Assembly (NCBI RefSeq): GCF_901905185.1
Contig: NZ_CABFMQ020000076.1
Coordinates: 124,001 to 188,000 of the forward strand
Reading direction: 5' to 3'
DNA from: Methylocella tundrae
GTDB taxonomy: Bacteria; Pseudomonadota; Alphaproteobacteria; Rhizobiales; Beijerinckiaceae
DNA: 64,000 nt
In this document: positions 10,518 to 17,633 of the stretch, piece by piece
How positions within the stretch are numbered: position 1 is the first letter of the stretch
Layout: each line of letters opens with the position of its first letter
Position numbers and translations under genes: made by a program
Notes under the pieces: generated by a model
The model's database searches: none
Told to the model about the DNA's origin: nothing
What the model saw: only the letters and a program-made list of their open reading frames with translations

Positions 10518-11638
10518 TGGGCGCGTTTAGCCTCCCGATCCGCGCCGGCTTTGACAGCCGCCGAGGCGCCTGGATATTTGCGGCCGATCTCGGCGAATGT
10601 CGCGCAGGCCTGTTCCTTTGCGCCAAGCGCATTGAGCGACTGGCCAAGCCGCAGCATCGCCTCTGGCGCTCGCGGCGACGTCGCATATTGCGTTGACATC
10701 TTGAGATATTGCTCCGCGGCCTCGCGCGGGCGGTTGCGCTGGAAGAAACTCTCGCCAAGGTAATAGGTCGCGTCGGCCGTCATTCTGCTCCTGGGATTCT
10801 TCTGGATGAAGGCGGCGAAGCTCTTTTCCGCGCTTTCATACTCCTTCTGCCGGAGATAGCCGTAGGCGACGTCGAACTCCTCCTTCACCGGATTGATCGG
10901 CGCGGCGCCCGGCGCGACGCTATTTGGCGTCGTCAGCGCCGCGACTGGCGGATTGGCCGTGGCCGGGGAGCCGCTCGGCGGAGCATCGGCGGGAGCGGCG
11001 CGCCATTTCGCGCCGGATAGATCGAGCGGCGCGTCGGGAGAGGCCTCGTCCGGGACGGCGCTGGTTCTCACTCTGGCGGCGGGCGATGGCGGGGCGCTTC
11101 CGAGCGTCCGGGGCGCGCCTGGAGCGTTGGGGTCATTTGACGGATCGAAGGCGTCGCCGCGTCGCGACGGGCGCGCGGAGCCCGGCGTCACGCTGGGCGG
11201 AGTCGCGGAGGAGGGCGGCTCCCCCGGCTGATCTCCGGCGTCGATGAGATTGTCGATCGCGTCGCTTCGCTTTTGCGGTTTCGCGGCGGACGGCGCCGCG
11301 GCGCCTGGCCGTCCGCTATCCTGAAACCGGAAATCGACATCCTCCTGGAATTTCTTCAGCTGATCCTCAAGCTTGTGGTTTTGGAACTGCAATTGTTCGA
11401 TCTGGCCATTCATCTGGCGCATCTGGCTTTCGAGGCGATCAATCCGCACGAGCAGGGTAGACGCATCGTCCGGCTGGCCGTCGCCAACGTCGCCGGGAGG
11501 AGCTCCAAAATTCTGCGCAAGGCGCTCCGGCGCGCCCGCCGCCTCGGCGCGCGGCGATGCGCCAGCGACGGCGCCGCAAAGAAAGCCGGCCGCGCAGGCG
11601 CCGAGCAGGACCCTGAAGAGTGTTTCGAAATGCCTCAT
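10511..11638 (-). CDS. cpoB: CpoB/YbgF, Tol-Pal accessory TPR protein
   Basis: A periplasmic protein of about 375 aa that coordinates peptidoglycan synthesis with Tol-Pal constriction. A signal peptide runs to about SPRAEAAG. A trimerising coiled coil follows (LLVRIDRLESQMRQMNGQIE onward). A long, low-complexity Pro/Ala/Ser-rich linker then leads to C-terminal TPR repeats beginning at EEFDVAYGYLRQKEYESAEK. The ATG at 11638 is chosen because it directly precedes the hydrophobic signal; GTG or TTG codons just upstream are possible. It is the first gene of cpoB-tilS-ftsH. In most relatives it directly follows pal on the same strand; here it does not. Confidence 0.92.
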   Translation of the reverse strand: MRHFETLFRVLLGACAAGFLCGAVAGASPRAEAAGAPERLAQNFGAPPGDVGDGQPDDASTLLVRIDRLESQMRQMNGQIEQLQFQNHKLEDQLKKFQEDVDFRFQDSGRPGAAAPSAAKPQKRSDAIDNLIDAGDQPGEPPSSATPPSVTPGSARPSRRGDAFDPSNDPNAPGAPRTLGSAPPSPAARVRTSAVPDEASPDAPLDLSGAKWRAAPADAPPSGSPATANPPVAALTTPNSVAPGAAPINPVKEEFDVAYGYLRQKEYESAEKSFAAFIQKNPRSRMTADATYYLGESFFQRNRPREAAEQYLKMSTQYATSPRAPEAMLRLGQSLNALGAKEQACATFAEIGRKYPGASAAVKAGADREAKRAQC

Positions 11639-11934
11639 CACGTAGCTTTCCCACAAAATTGGCGTGATTGATTATAAAATAACTCTTCTGCTGGAGTCTG
11701 ACGATTATCGGTGGCTATATTGAGATCGGCCCGCGCCTGAACGCCGCGCCAAAAAATCCGCTTGTAAATGCCAATCAGCAGCAGAATGCAAGTTGGGAGT
11801 TTGAATGAGGCCGGCGCCCGCTGATCACGACCCCGTGTAATGCCAGGGCGTTGACGTGAGGAAGGCGTTGAGGCGAGCCTGGGCGGGTTGTTTGAGCCCG
11901 AACGCGCAGGAAGAATTGCAAGGAAAGCTGATTG

Positions 11935-13284
11935 ATGGTTCGCAAACATTTTGGAACGGATGGAATTCGAGGCCAGGCCAACTCGGTGATCACGCCGGAG
12001 CTGGCCATGAAGGTCGCGCAGGCGACCGGCGTCCTGTTTCAGCGCGGCGACCATCGCCACCGAGCGGTGATCGGCAAGGATACGCGACTTTCAAGCTACA
12101 TGATCGAATATGCGATGGTGGCGGGCTTCGCCTCCGTCGGCATGGATTCCCTTCTGCTCGGACCGATGCCGACGCCCGCCGTCGCCATGCTGACGCATTC
12201 GATGCGGGCCGATGTCGGCGTGATGATTTCCGCCTCGCATAATTCCTTCGAAGATAATGGCATCAAGCTCTTCGGACCTGACGGATTCAAATTGTCGGAT
12301 GAAGTCGAAGCCAAGATCGAGACGATGCTTGACAAGGATTCCGCACTGAAATTGTCGAAGCCGGCCGATCTCGGGCGCGCCATGCGCGTCGAGGGCGACC
12401 GCGCCCGCTATATCGAATTCGCCAAAAGGACGCTGGTGCGCCACCTGTCCCTCGAGGGTTTGCGCATCGTTGTCGATTGCGCCAACGGGGCCGCCTATAA
12501 GGTCGCTCCGGAGGCTTTATGGGAGCTGGGCGCCGAGGTTTTCTCGATTGGCGTCGAGCCGGACGGGTTCAACATCAATCGCGGCGTTGGCTCAACCACG
12601 CCACTTGCCCTCGTCAAGAAGGTGCGCGAGATGCGCGCCGATATTGGGATCGCGCTCGATGGTGACGCCGACCGCGTGCTGATCGTCGACGAAATGGGCA
12701 AGATCGTCGACGGCGATCAATTGATGGCGGTGATCGCCGAGAGCTGGAAGGAAGATGGACGCTTGTCGCAGCCCGGCGTCGTCGCGACTGTGATGTCCAA
12801 TCTCGGGCTCGAGCGCTATCTCCATGGGATCGGCCTGTCGCTTGCCCGCACGGCTGTCGGCGACCGCTACGTGCTGGAGCATATGCGCCAGCACGGCTAT
12901 AATCTCGGCGGCGAGCAATCCGGCCATATCATCCTCGCGGATTATTGCACGACAGGCGACGGACTCGTCGCGGCGTTGCAACTGCTCGCGGTCGTCAAAC
13001 GCCAATCAAAGCCGGTCAGCCAGGTCTGCCATCGCTTCGAGCCTTCGCCGCAGGTGCTAAAGAGCGTCAGGGTCAGCGCTGGCAAACCCCTGGAGGACGC
13101 GAACGTCGCCCGCGCGATTGAATCCGGGCGCCAGAAACTCGGCAGTTCGGGCCGCCTCGTGATCCGCGCATCGGGCACAGAACCCGTCATTCGCGTGATG
13201 GGCGAAGGCGATAATCTCGATCTCGTCGAGCGGATCGTCGATGAAGTTTGCGACGCCGTCGCAACCTTCGCGCGGGCGGCCTGA
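11935..13284 (+). CDS. glmM: Phosphoglucosamine mutase GlmM
   Basis: A 449-aa enzyme interconverting glucosamine-6-phosphate and glucosamine-1-phosphate for UDP-GlcNAc, peptidoglycan and LPS synthesis. The N-terminus [11 protein letters not shown] is diagnostic. The phosphorylatable active serine is S101 in ISASHN. The metal loop DGDADR and the C-terminal phosphate-binding [12 protein letters not shown] are intact. The ATG at 11935 follows AAGGAAAG and is preferred over the TTG immediately upstream. In many rhizobia glmM follows ftsH on the same strand; here it is divergent from cpoB. Confidence 0.97.
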   Translation: MVRKHFGTDGIRGQANSVITPELAMKVAQATGVLFQRGDHRHRAVIGKDTRLSSYMIEYAMVAGFASVGMDSLLLGPMPTPAVAMLTHSMRADVGVMISASHNSFEDNGIKLFGPDGFKLSDEVEAKIETMLDKDSALKLSKPADLGRAMRVEGDRARYIEFAKRTLVRHLSLEGLRIVVDCANGAAYKVAPEALWELGAEVFSIGVEPDGFNINRGVGSTTPLALVKKVREMRADIGIALDGDADRVLIVDEMGKIVDGDQLMAVIAESWKEDGRLSQPGVVATVMSNLGLERYLHGIGLSLARTAVGDRYVLEHMRQHGYNLGGEQSGHIILADYCTTGDGLVAALQLLAVVKRQSKPVSQVCHRFEPSPQVLKSVRVSAGKPLEDANVARAIESGRQKLGSSGRLVIRASGTEPVIRVMGEGDNLDLVERIVDEVCDAVATFARAA

Positions 13285-13298
13285 CCCGGCCGCCCCGC

Positions 13299-13318
13299 GG
13301 CTCCGCTGAGGAGCCTTC
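13299..13318 (+). terminator. Possible glmM terminator
   Basis: A GGCTCC/GGAGCC stem with a 5-nt loop lies 15 bp after the glmM stop and is followed by the short run TTCT. It is weak as an intrinsic terminator. Confidence 0.35.
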
Positions 13319-13356
13319 TACCCGCAGCGGCGTCTCGACGCCGCGACGCGGTGGAT

Positions 13357-13563
13357 TTATCCTCTCTTGAATTCCGCCCGGCAGGCGGCATGCAGGTGAT
13401 GCATATTGCGCTCCAGGCAATGTTGGATGCGCGCGTGATCGGGAATGACGTTGCGGCAAAAGCGGAAGGCGTCATCATGGCAGGCGTGCTGAGCGAGCGC
13501 TCCGGCGGAGCCCGCCAACAAAAACGCGGTAGCGACGACTGCGCGCGTCAAATTAATCTGCAT
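13357..13563 (-). CDS. Small secreted Cys-rich repeat protein (copy 1)
   Basis: A 68-aa protein with a clean Sec signal peptide (VVATAFLLAGSAGALAQ). Its mature part of about 43 residues carries four cysteines spaced C-x7-C-x12-C-x11-C. The segment FCRNVIPDHARIQHCLERN resembles a single unit of the eukaryotic Golgi-apparatus/FGFR Cys-rich repeat, which also occurs in short alphaproteobacterial periplasmic proteins. The four Cys probably form two disulfides after export. The gene at 13726-13977 is a paralogue with identical Cys spacing. Function unknown. Confidence 0.75.
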   Translation of the reverse strand: MQINLTRAVVATAFLLAGSAGALAQHACHDDAFRFCRNVIPDHARIQHCLERNMHHLHAACRAEFKRG

Positions 13564-13725
13564 GTTTCATCCTATCGTTTCGTTGAGAATCGTCCAATCT
13601 CCCAGCCCCGGCCTCTCTTAGGCGAAAGCGCGAGACGCCTCAAGCTATCGCTTCACGCGCCGCGCCATTGGCGCTGCGCTTTTATGTGCAAAGCTCAGAG
13701 CTGAAGCGTCCATCGCCGGGAAAGC

Positions 13726-13977
13726 TTAATAGCTATGCTTACGATGCTTTGCCGGTGCGATGATCGAACGGCAAGCCGGGCTTAGATAGACTTTGTAGGT
13801 AACCAGACAGGCGTGAATTTTCGCGTGATCAGGAATATAGGGGCCGCAAAGGCGCAAAGCGTCGCCCTGACAGTCCGCAGCCTCTTGCTGCTCGCTGAGC
13901 CCCTGACACCAGGCCGCCGCGGTCATCGCGCCCGATAAAACGAGCGCCGCGGCGAGCATTTTTGTCCTTTTCCCCAT
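13726..13977 (-). CDS. Small secreted Cys-rich repeat protein (copy 2)
   Basis: An 83-aa protein with a signal peptide (MLAAALVLSGAMTAAAWCQG) and four mature cysteines in the same C-x7-C-x12-C-x11-C spacing as the 13357-13563 product. The two share the IPDHA(R/K)I core before the third Cys, so they descend from a duplication. The C-terminus is basic (KHRKHSY). Both genes run in the same direction, 162 bp apart, too far for certain co-translation. The family has no established function; a periplasmic, disulfide-stabilised role is inferred. Confidence 0.75.
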   Translation of the reverse strand: MGKRTKMLAAALVLSGAMTAAAWCQGLSEQQEAADCQGDALRLCGPYIPDHAKIHACLVTYKVYLSPACRSIIAPAKHRKHSY

Positions 13978-14175
13978 TATCCATCCCCCGCATCTGAGAT
14001 TTTATGTGCTTCCGCCCCGAACGGAGCCCGCTCATATTCTATAGCTTGCGTTCAAACTGCAATAGATTAAGCGCTTATTGCCGGTCTTCTGACGGCTGCT
14101 TTCGATCGCCGGCGGCTCGCAATTTCCGCCGCCTTCGCCATATTAGCTTCGCAACAATGAAAGGCGCCGCCCGCG

Positions 14176-14970
14176 TTGACCGAAGTCATCCTGGGAACAG
14201 AAGAAATCGAGCGCTATGCGCGCCACATTGTTCTGCGCGGCGTCGGCGGTCCGGGTCAGCAGAAGCTCAAGGCCGCGCGCGTCCTCGTCGTCGGCGCTGG
14301 CGGTCTCGGCGCGCCCCTCCTGCAATATCTCGCCGCGGCGGGCGTCGGGGAGATCGGCGTCATCGACGATGACGTCGTCTCACTGTCGAACCTGCAGCGC
14401 CAGGTGCTGCACGGAACGCCGGATGTCGGACGGCCGAAAGTCGACAGCGCGGCGGCGGCGATCGCAAGGCTGAACCCGCATGTCCTGGTGAGGCGGCATC
14501 AAACACGGCTCAGCGCCGAGAATGCGCGTGAACTCGTCGCGGCCTATGGCGTCGTCGCCGACGGGTCGGACAATTTCGCAACCCGCTACGTCGTTTCCGA
14601 CGCCTGCTTCCACGAGCGGCGCCCGCTTGTCACGGCGGCGGTCGGCGCCTTCGACGGATCGCTGACGACGCTGCGCCCCTATGAATCAAGCGTCACCGGC
14701 GAACCCAATCCGACCTATCGCTGCCTGTTTCCGGAGCCTCCGCCCGAGGGCGTCGCTCCATCCTGTGCGGAGATCGGGGTTCTTGGCGCCCTGACCGGCA
14801 TACTCGGCTCCATGATGGCGCTTGAAGTCGTGCGCGAGATTGTCGGCTTTGGCGAAAGCCTCATCGGCAGATTGGTGCTCTTCGACGCGCTCGACATGCG
14901 CTTCGAGACCGTGCGCTACCGCTGGGATCCAGCCAACCCACTGAACGGCGAAAAGGCCGTCGCGTCATGA
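14176..14970 (+). CDS. MoeB/ThiF/HesA-family adenylyltransferase
   Basis: A 264-aa E1-like enzyme that adenylates the C-terminal Gly-Gly of a sulfur-carrier protein (MoaD or ThiS type) for molybdopterin or thiamin synthesis. The nucleotide loop GAGGLGAP is at residues 40-47. The Asp of the GVIDDD segment, the LSNLQRQ motif and VADGSDNFATR are all present. Only single cysteines remain (C183 in YRCLFPEP, C197 in PSCAE). The paired CxxC zinc ligands of E. coli MoeB are missing, as in some alphaproteobacterial homologues. The only good start is TTG at 14176 with AAAGG upstream; the nearby ATG at 14157 is out of frame. No carrier-protein gene is adjacent, so the pathway is unresolved. Confidence 0.88.
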   Translation: MTEVILGTEEIERYARHIVLRGVGGPGQQKLKAARVLVVGAGGLGAPLLQYLAAAGVGEIGVIDDDVVSLSNLQRQVLHGTPDVGRPKVDSAAAAIARLNPHVLVRRHQTRLSAENARELVAAYGVVADGSDNFATRYVVSDACFHERRPLVTAAVGAFDGSLTTLRPYESSVTGEPNPTYRCLFPEPPPEGVAPSCAEIGVLGALTGILGSMMALEVVREIVGFGESLIGRLVLFDALDMRFETVRYRWDPANPLNGEKAVAS

Positions 14971-15004
14971 GGACGATAACGGCCGGCTTGGCTGTGGCGA
15001 AACG

Positions 15005-15033
15005 TTGACAGCGGCGAGGCGAAGAACTAGATG
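15005..15033 (+). promoter_or_regulatory. Candidate sigma-70 promoter for tRNA-Gln
   Basis: A consensus -35 TTGACA (15005-15010) is followed after exactly 17 bp by TAGATG (15028-15033) as a weak -10 element. The tRNA starts about 77 bp beyond the -10 box, leaving room for a 5' leader removed by RNase P. Confidence 0.5.
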
Positions 15034-15109
15034 ACATCTCCGCTCGCGCTATCGCGCCAATAGATCCGATTGCCGGGCGGCCCAGCGAAAGCCCTCGAAG
15101 ATGGGTCGG

Positions 15110-15183
15110 TGGGGGATAGTTCAACGGTAGAACAGCGGACTCTGACTCCGTCAATCTTGGTTCGAATCCAGGTCCCCCAGCCA
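15110..15183 (+). tRNA. tRNA-Gln (anticodon CUG)
   Basis: A complete cloverleaf with an encoded CCA end. The acceptor arm is TGGGGGA/TCCCCCA, the D stem GTTC/GAAC, the anticodon stem GCGGA/TCCGT with loop CTCTGAC, and the T stem CTTGG/CCAGG with loop TTCGAAT. The anticodon CTG at 15142-15144 reads CAG. A discriminator G and CCA follow at 15180-15183. Confidence 0.96.
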
Positions 15184-15585
15184 TCATGCATCATTGAAGT
15201 TGCCGCGCTGAAGCCGCTTTTGAGGCGGCTTTCCGATGTTGCGTGCGTCGCATGATTTCAAGCAAGCATAAGGGCTCAAAGATTGTTGCGGCGACGCGAC
15301 GCGAGATGGCCTGCGAGGTTTTCGGCGCTGACCGGCGCCGGCGGCGCGATCAATATGAAGGAGATCGTCCATCATATTGAGGACGATCATGTCGCAAAAC
15401 GTCCCCGCGCGAGCGGCCAAGCCTGCGGAGCAGTTCGCTCGCCTCCCGAGGCCGCTGGTCGAACCTGTCGGCGAGAGCACATCCCGATCAGATCGGTTCG
15501 ATCTGATCGACAAGGGTATGCTCAAGTTTTTGAATCTGGAGCGATTTCTGATCGATCGAATGACTCCATTCGATCGGAAAGCGCT
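15184..15585. other. Intergenic region between tRNA-Gln and folE
   Basis: About 400 bp that contains the tRNA terminator and a compound palindromic element at its right end. A 70-codon ATG frame at 15377-15589 runs through the palindromes and ends inside the folE stop region. Its sequence is dictated by the repeat, so it is not called. Confidence 0.5.
15211..15234 (+). terminator. Terminator hairpin after tRNA-Gln
   Basis: AAGCCGC (15211-15217) pairs with GCGGCTT (15225-15231) across a 7-nt loop. A short TT tail follows, 27 bp after the tRNA CCA end. Confidence 0.6.
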
Positions 15586-15588
15586 CTA
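15485..15588. repeat. Compound palindromic element at the folE 3' end
   Basis: Two near-ideal inverted repeats lie side by side. At 15485-15509, an 11-bp arm CGATCAGATCG is mirrored across a 3-nt loop. At 15553-15576, a 10-bp arm CGATCGAATG is mirrored across ACTC. The second is enclosed by further partly paired bases (AGCG-TTTC with GAAA-CGCT). The folE stop codon lies in the right edge, so the element may also serve as its transcript end. It has the look of a REP/BIME-type dispersed element; copy number was not tested. Confidence 0.6.
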
Positions 15589-16155
15589 GGCCCGCGTCAG
15601 GCGCAGAAACTCTTCGCGCGTGCGCGGGTCGTCCCGGATGACGCCGCGCAGGCGACTGGTTGTGAGGGTGGTTCCGAGCGTGTTGACGCCGCGCAGCGTC
15701 ATACAGCTGTGCTCGGCCTCGATCACCACGCCAACGCCCTTCGGCTCCAGAATGTCCTGGATGGCGTCTGCGATCTCGGCGGTCAGTTTCTCCTGGATCT
15801 GCAGGCGGCGGGCAAAACCATGCACGACCCGCGCGAGCTTTGAGATGCCGACCACCCGATTGCTCGGCAGATAACCGACATGCGCGCGGCCGATCACCGG
15901 CAGCATGTGGTGCTCGCAAAAACTGACGACGGGAATGTCTCGCATCACGACAAGCTCATCGTAACCGCCAACCTCCTCGAATGTGCGTTCGAGGTATGTT
16001 CGTGGGTCGGTCTCGTATCCTGAGAATAGCTCACGATAGGACCGCGCCACGCGTCCGGGCGTGTCGAGGAGGCCTTCGCGATCTGGATCATCGCCCGCCC
16101 ATTCGATCAGCACCCTGACAGCGGCTTCCGCGTCGGCCTGTGTCGGCTTCGCCAT
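15586..16155 (-). CDS. folE: GTP cyclohydrolase I (FolE)
   Basis: A 189-aa enzyme converting GTP to 7,8-dihydroneopterin triphosphate, the first step to folate and, in many bacteria, to queuosine. The zinc ligands are Cys80 and His83 in SFCEHHMLP and Cys151 in [11 protein letters not shown], matching the type IA enzyme. The substrate loop [16 protein letters not shown] is intact. The ATG at 16155 has GGAGA 7 nt upstream and is preferred over an in-frame ATG seven codons earlier. Its stop codon falls inside a palindromic element. It appears monocistronic. Confidence 0.97.
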   Translation of the reverse strand: MAKPTQADAEAAVRVLIEWAGDDPDREGLLDTPGRVARSYRELFSGYETDPRTYLERTFEEVGGYDELVVMRDIPVVSFCEHHMLPVIGRAHVGYLPSNRVVGISKLARVVHGFARRLQIQEKLTAEIADAIQDILEPKGVGVVIEAEHSCMTLRGVNTLGTTLTTSRLRGVIRDDPRTREEFLRLTRA

Positions 16156-16514
16156 TCTTACGTCTCCAGAATCCATGTGTTAAGGCCAGCGGACCGCCAT
16201 TGGCACGGTAATACAATGAAAAGGCGTGAGGCAATTCGATTGCTTGGCCAATGGCCGCTTCGCGGGCCCTTTCGCGCGTAGATAAGCAGATACGCCCCCG
16301 CATCCTGATTATTCCGGCAAAGCGCAGCTTGAGTCCGCCATCGCGGCGTTTTAGTCTGTTGCGTCATGAATCAGAGGAGCCAGGCGGGATTTCCGGCGCT
16401 GACGCCCATCGTCTTGATTCGACTTCATCTTTCCGAAACCATGTCGATTCATCCGCCCGCGATGGCCTGTCAAAGGCCGGAACGCGATCAGCGGCCCCTC
16501 CCGAAGGCGATGCA
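16156..16514. other. Intergenic region folE / permease
   Basis: A divergent gap of about 360 bp. The permease frame stays open leftwards to 16251, but that extension encodes a polar, Arg/Ser-rich sequence with no family match and lacks a good ribosome binding site, so I leave it untranslated. No clear promoter or operator is seen. Confidence 0.45.
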
Positions 16515-17168
16515 TTGAGCGCTTTTGCTTCACCCCAGATGCTGATCGAGGCCCTGAGCGTCGCGAGCGCGGCGGCGATTTCTTATGGATCGACCAATTT
16601 CGACAATATGGTCGTCCTTTCGGCCTATGGCGCGAGGCCCGGCTACCACCCTTCTTTCGTGCGGCTCACATTCGTTCTGGTCTGTGTGACGGTCCTCGCC
16701 GTCAGCCTCGCCCTGGCTCGCGCCGCCGACGCCCTGCCGGCGGAAAACATCCGCTATCTTGGCCTGATCCCGATTGGGCTCGGCGGCTATCAGCTCATGC
16801 AGCTCATCGTGAGCCAGCTCGGCATGAGCCGGGCCGGCCGTGCCGATGAATTGATTGGCGAGCCGCGAGGTCCAATCGGTCTTTACGCCTATCTCGGGTT
16901 TGCGACGGTCCTGCTGGCGAACAGCAGCGACAGCGTCAGCGTGCTGACGCCGCTCTTCGCGGACTTGAAGCCGGCCTTCGTTCCCGCCTGTTTCATCGCC
17001 GCGATGGCGGTCGCCATTTTGATGAGCGCGCTGGCCGCGCTGCTCGCGCGCCACCCGGTTTCGCGGTCTCTCCTTGAGAAGATGGCGAAATGGATCTTGC
17101 CGTTCCTGCTGATTGCGATCGGCGCGCTGATCCTTACGGATCGGCCTGCTGACATTTTTGTGGGTTGA
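16515..17168 (+). CDS. CadD-like cadmium-resistance/permease family membrane protein
   Basis: An inner-membrane protein of about 217 aa with five to six hydrophobic segments. The early motif YGSTNFDNMVVLSAYG matches the TNxDN signature of the CadD family (cadmium resistance transporters). The C-terminal segment WILPFLLIAIGALIL is also typical of that family. The start is uncertain: TTG at 16515 has GAAGG 7 nt upstream, while ATG at 16539 lacks a good site. Neighbours give no hint of a metal operon, so the substrate is open. Confidence 0.7.
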   Translation: MSAFASPQMLIEALSVASAAAISYGSTNFDNMVVLSAYGARPGYHPSFVRLTFVLVCVTVLAVSLALARAADALPAENIRYLGLIPIGLGGYQLMQLIVSQLGMSRAGRADELIGEPRGPIGLYAYLGFATVLLANSSDSVSVLTPLFADLKPAFVPACFIAAMAVAILMSALAALLARHPVSRSLLEKMAKWILPFLLIAIGALILTDRPADIFVG

Positions 17169-17216
17169 GCAGCAAACGCCGGTCGACCGGCGAGATCTGA
17201 AGCGATCGCCAGAACC

Positions 17217-17618
17217 TCAACCGGCGCTGGCCTCTTGCGTGAGCATGGCGAGGCCGTTTTCAAGAGCTGCGACTGTCTCCTCCACGGCGTCGCCAAGGCG
17301 GTGCCGGCGGGCGAGCCATGCCGGATCGTTTGAGGAAAGCCAAACCTTGCCATCGGCGTCCTGCCAGACAAGCGCCTTCATGGGCAGGTCGAGGCCGATC
17401 TCCTGATTGTGCTGCATCAGCGGCGTGCCCGTGCGGGGGCTTCCGAAAATCAACAGCAAAGTCGGCCGAAGAGGCATGCCGGCTTCGCCCGCGCCCGCCG
17501 CGTGGTCGATCTTGGCGAAGAGCGTCACATTATGCGCTTTGAGCGCGGCCTCGAAGCGGCTGACTGTTTCCTCGACCGTATGAGGGCTCGAAACGGTGAC
17601 TACGCCATTGTCCAACAT
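17217..17618 (-). CDS. DUF302 domain protein
   Basis: A 133-aa cytoplasmic protein with the DUF302 pattern: SPHTVEETVSRFEAALKAHN near the start, then FAKIDHAAGA, LLIFGSPRTGTPLMQ and a DLPMKALVWQD strand. It has no signal peptide. Members of this family are small alpha/beta proteins of unknown function, often near redox or lipid genes. Here the gene lies just downstream of rnr, 15 bp beyond its stop, on the same strand, so read-through from topA-rnr is possible. Confidence 0.85.
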   Translation of the reverse strand: MLDNGVVTVSSPHTVEETVSRFEAALKAHNVTLFAKIDHAAGAGEAGMPLRPTLLLIFGSPRTGTPLMQHNQEIGLDLPMKALVWQDADGKVWLSSNDPAWLARRHRLGDAVEETVAALENGLAMLTQEASAG

Positions 17619-17633
17619 GAATTGCCCCTGCGT

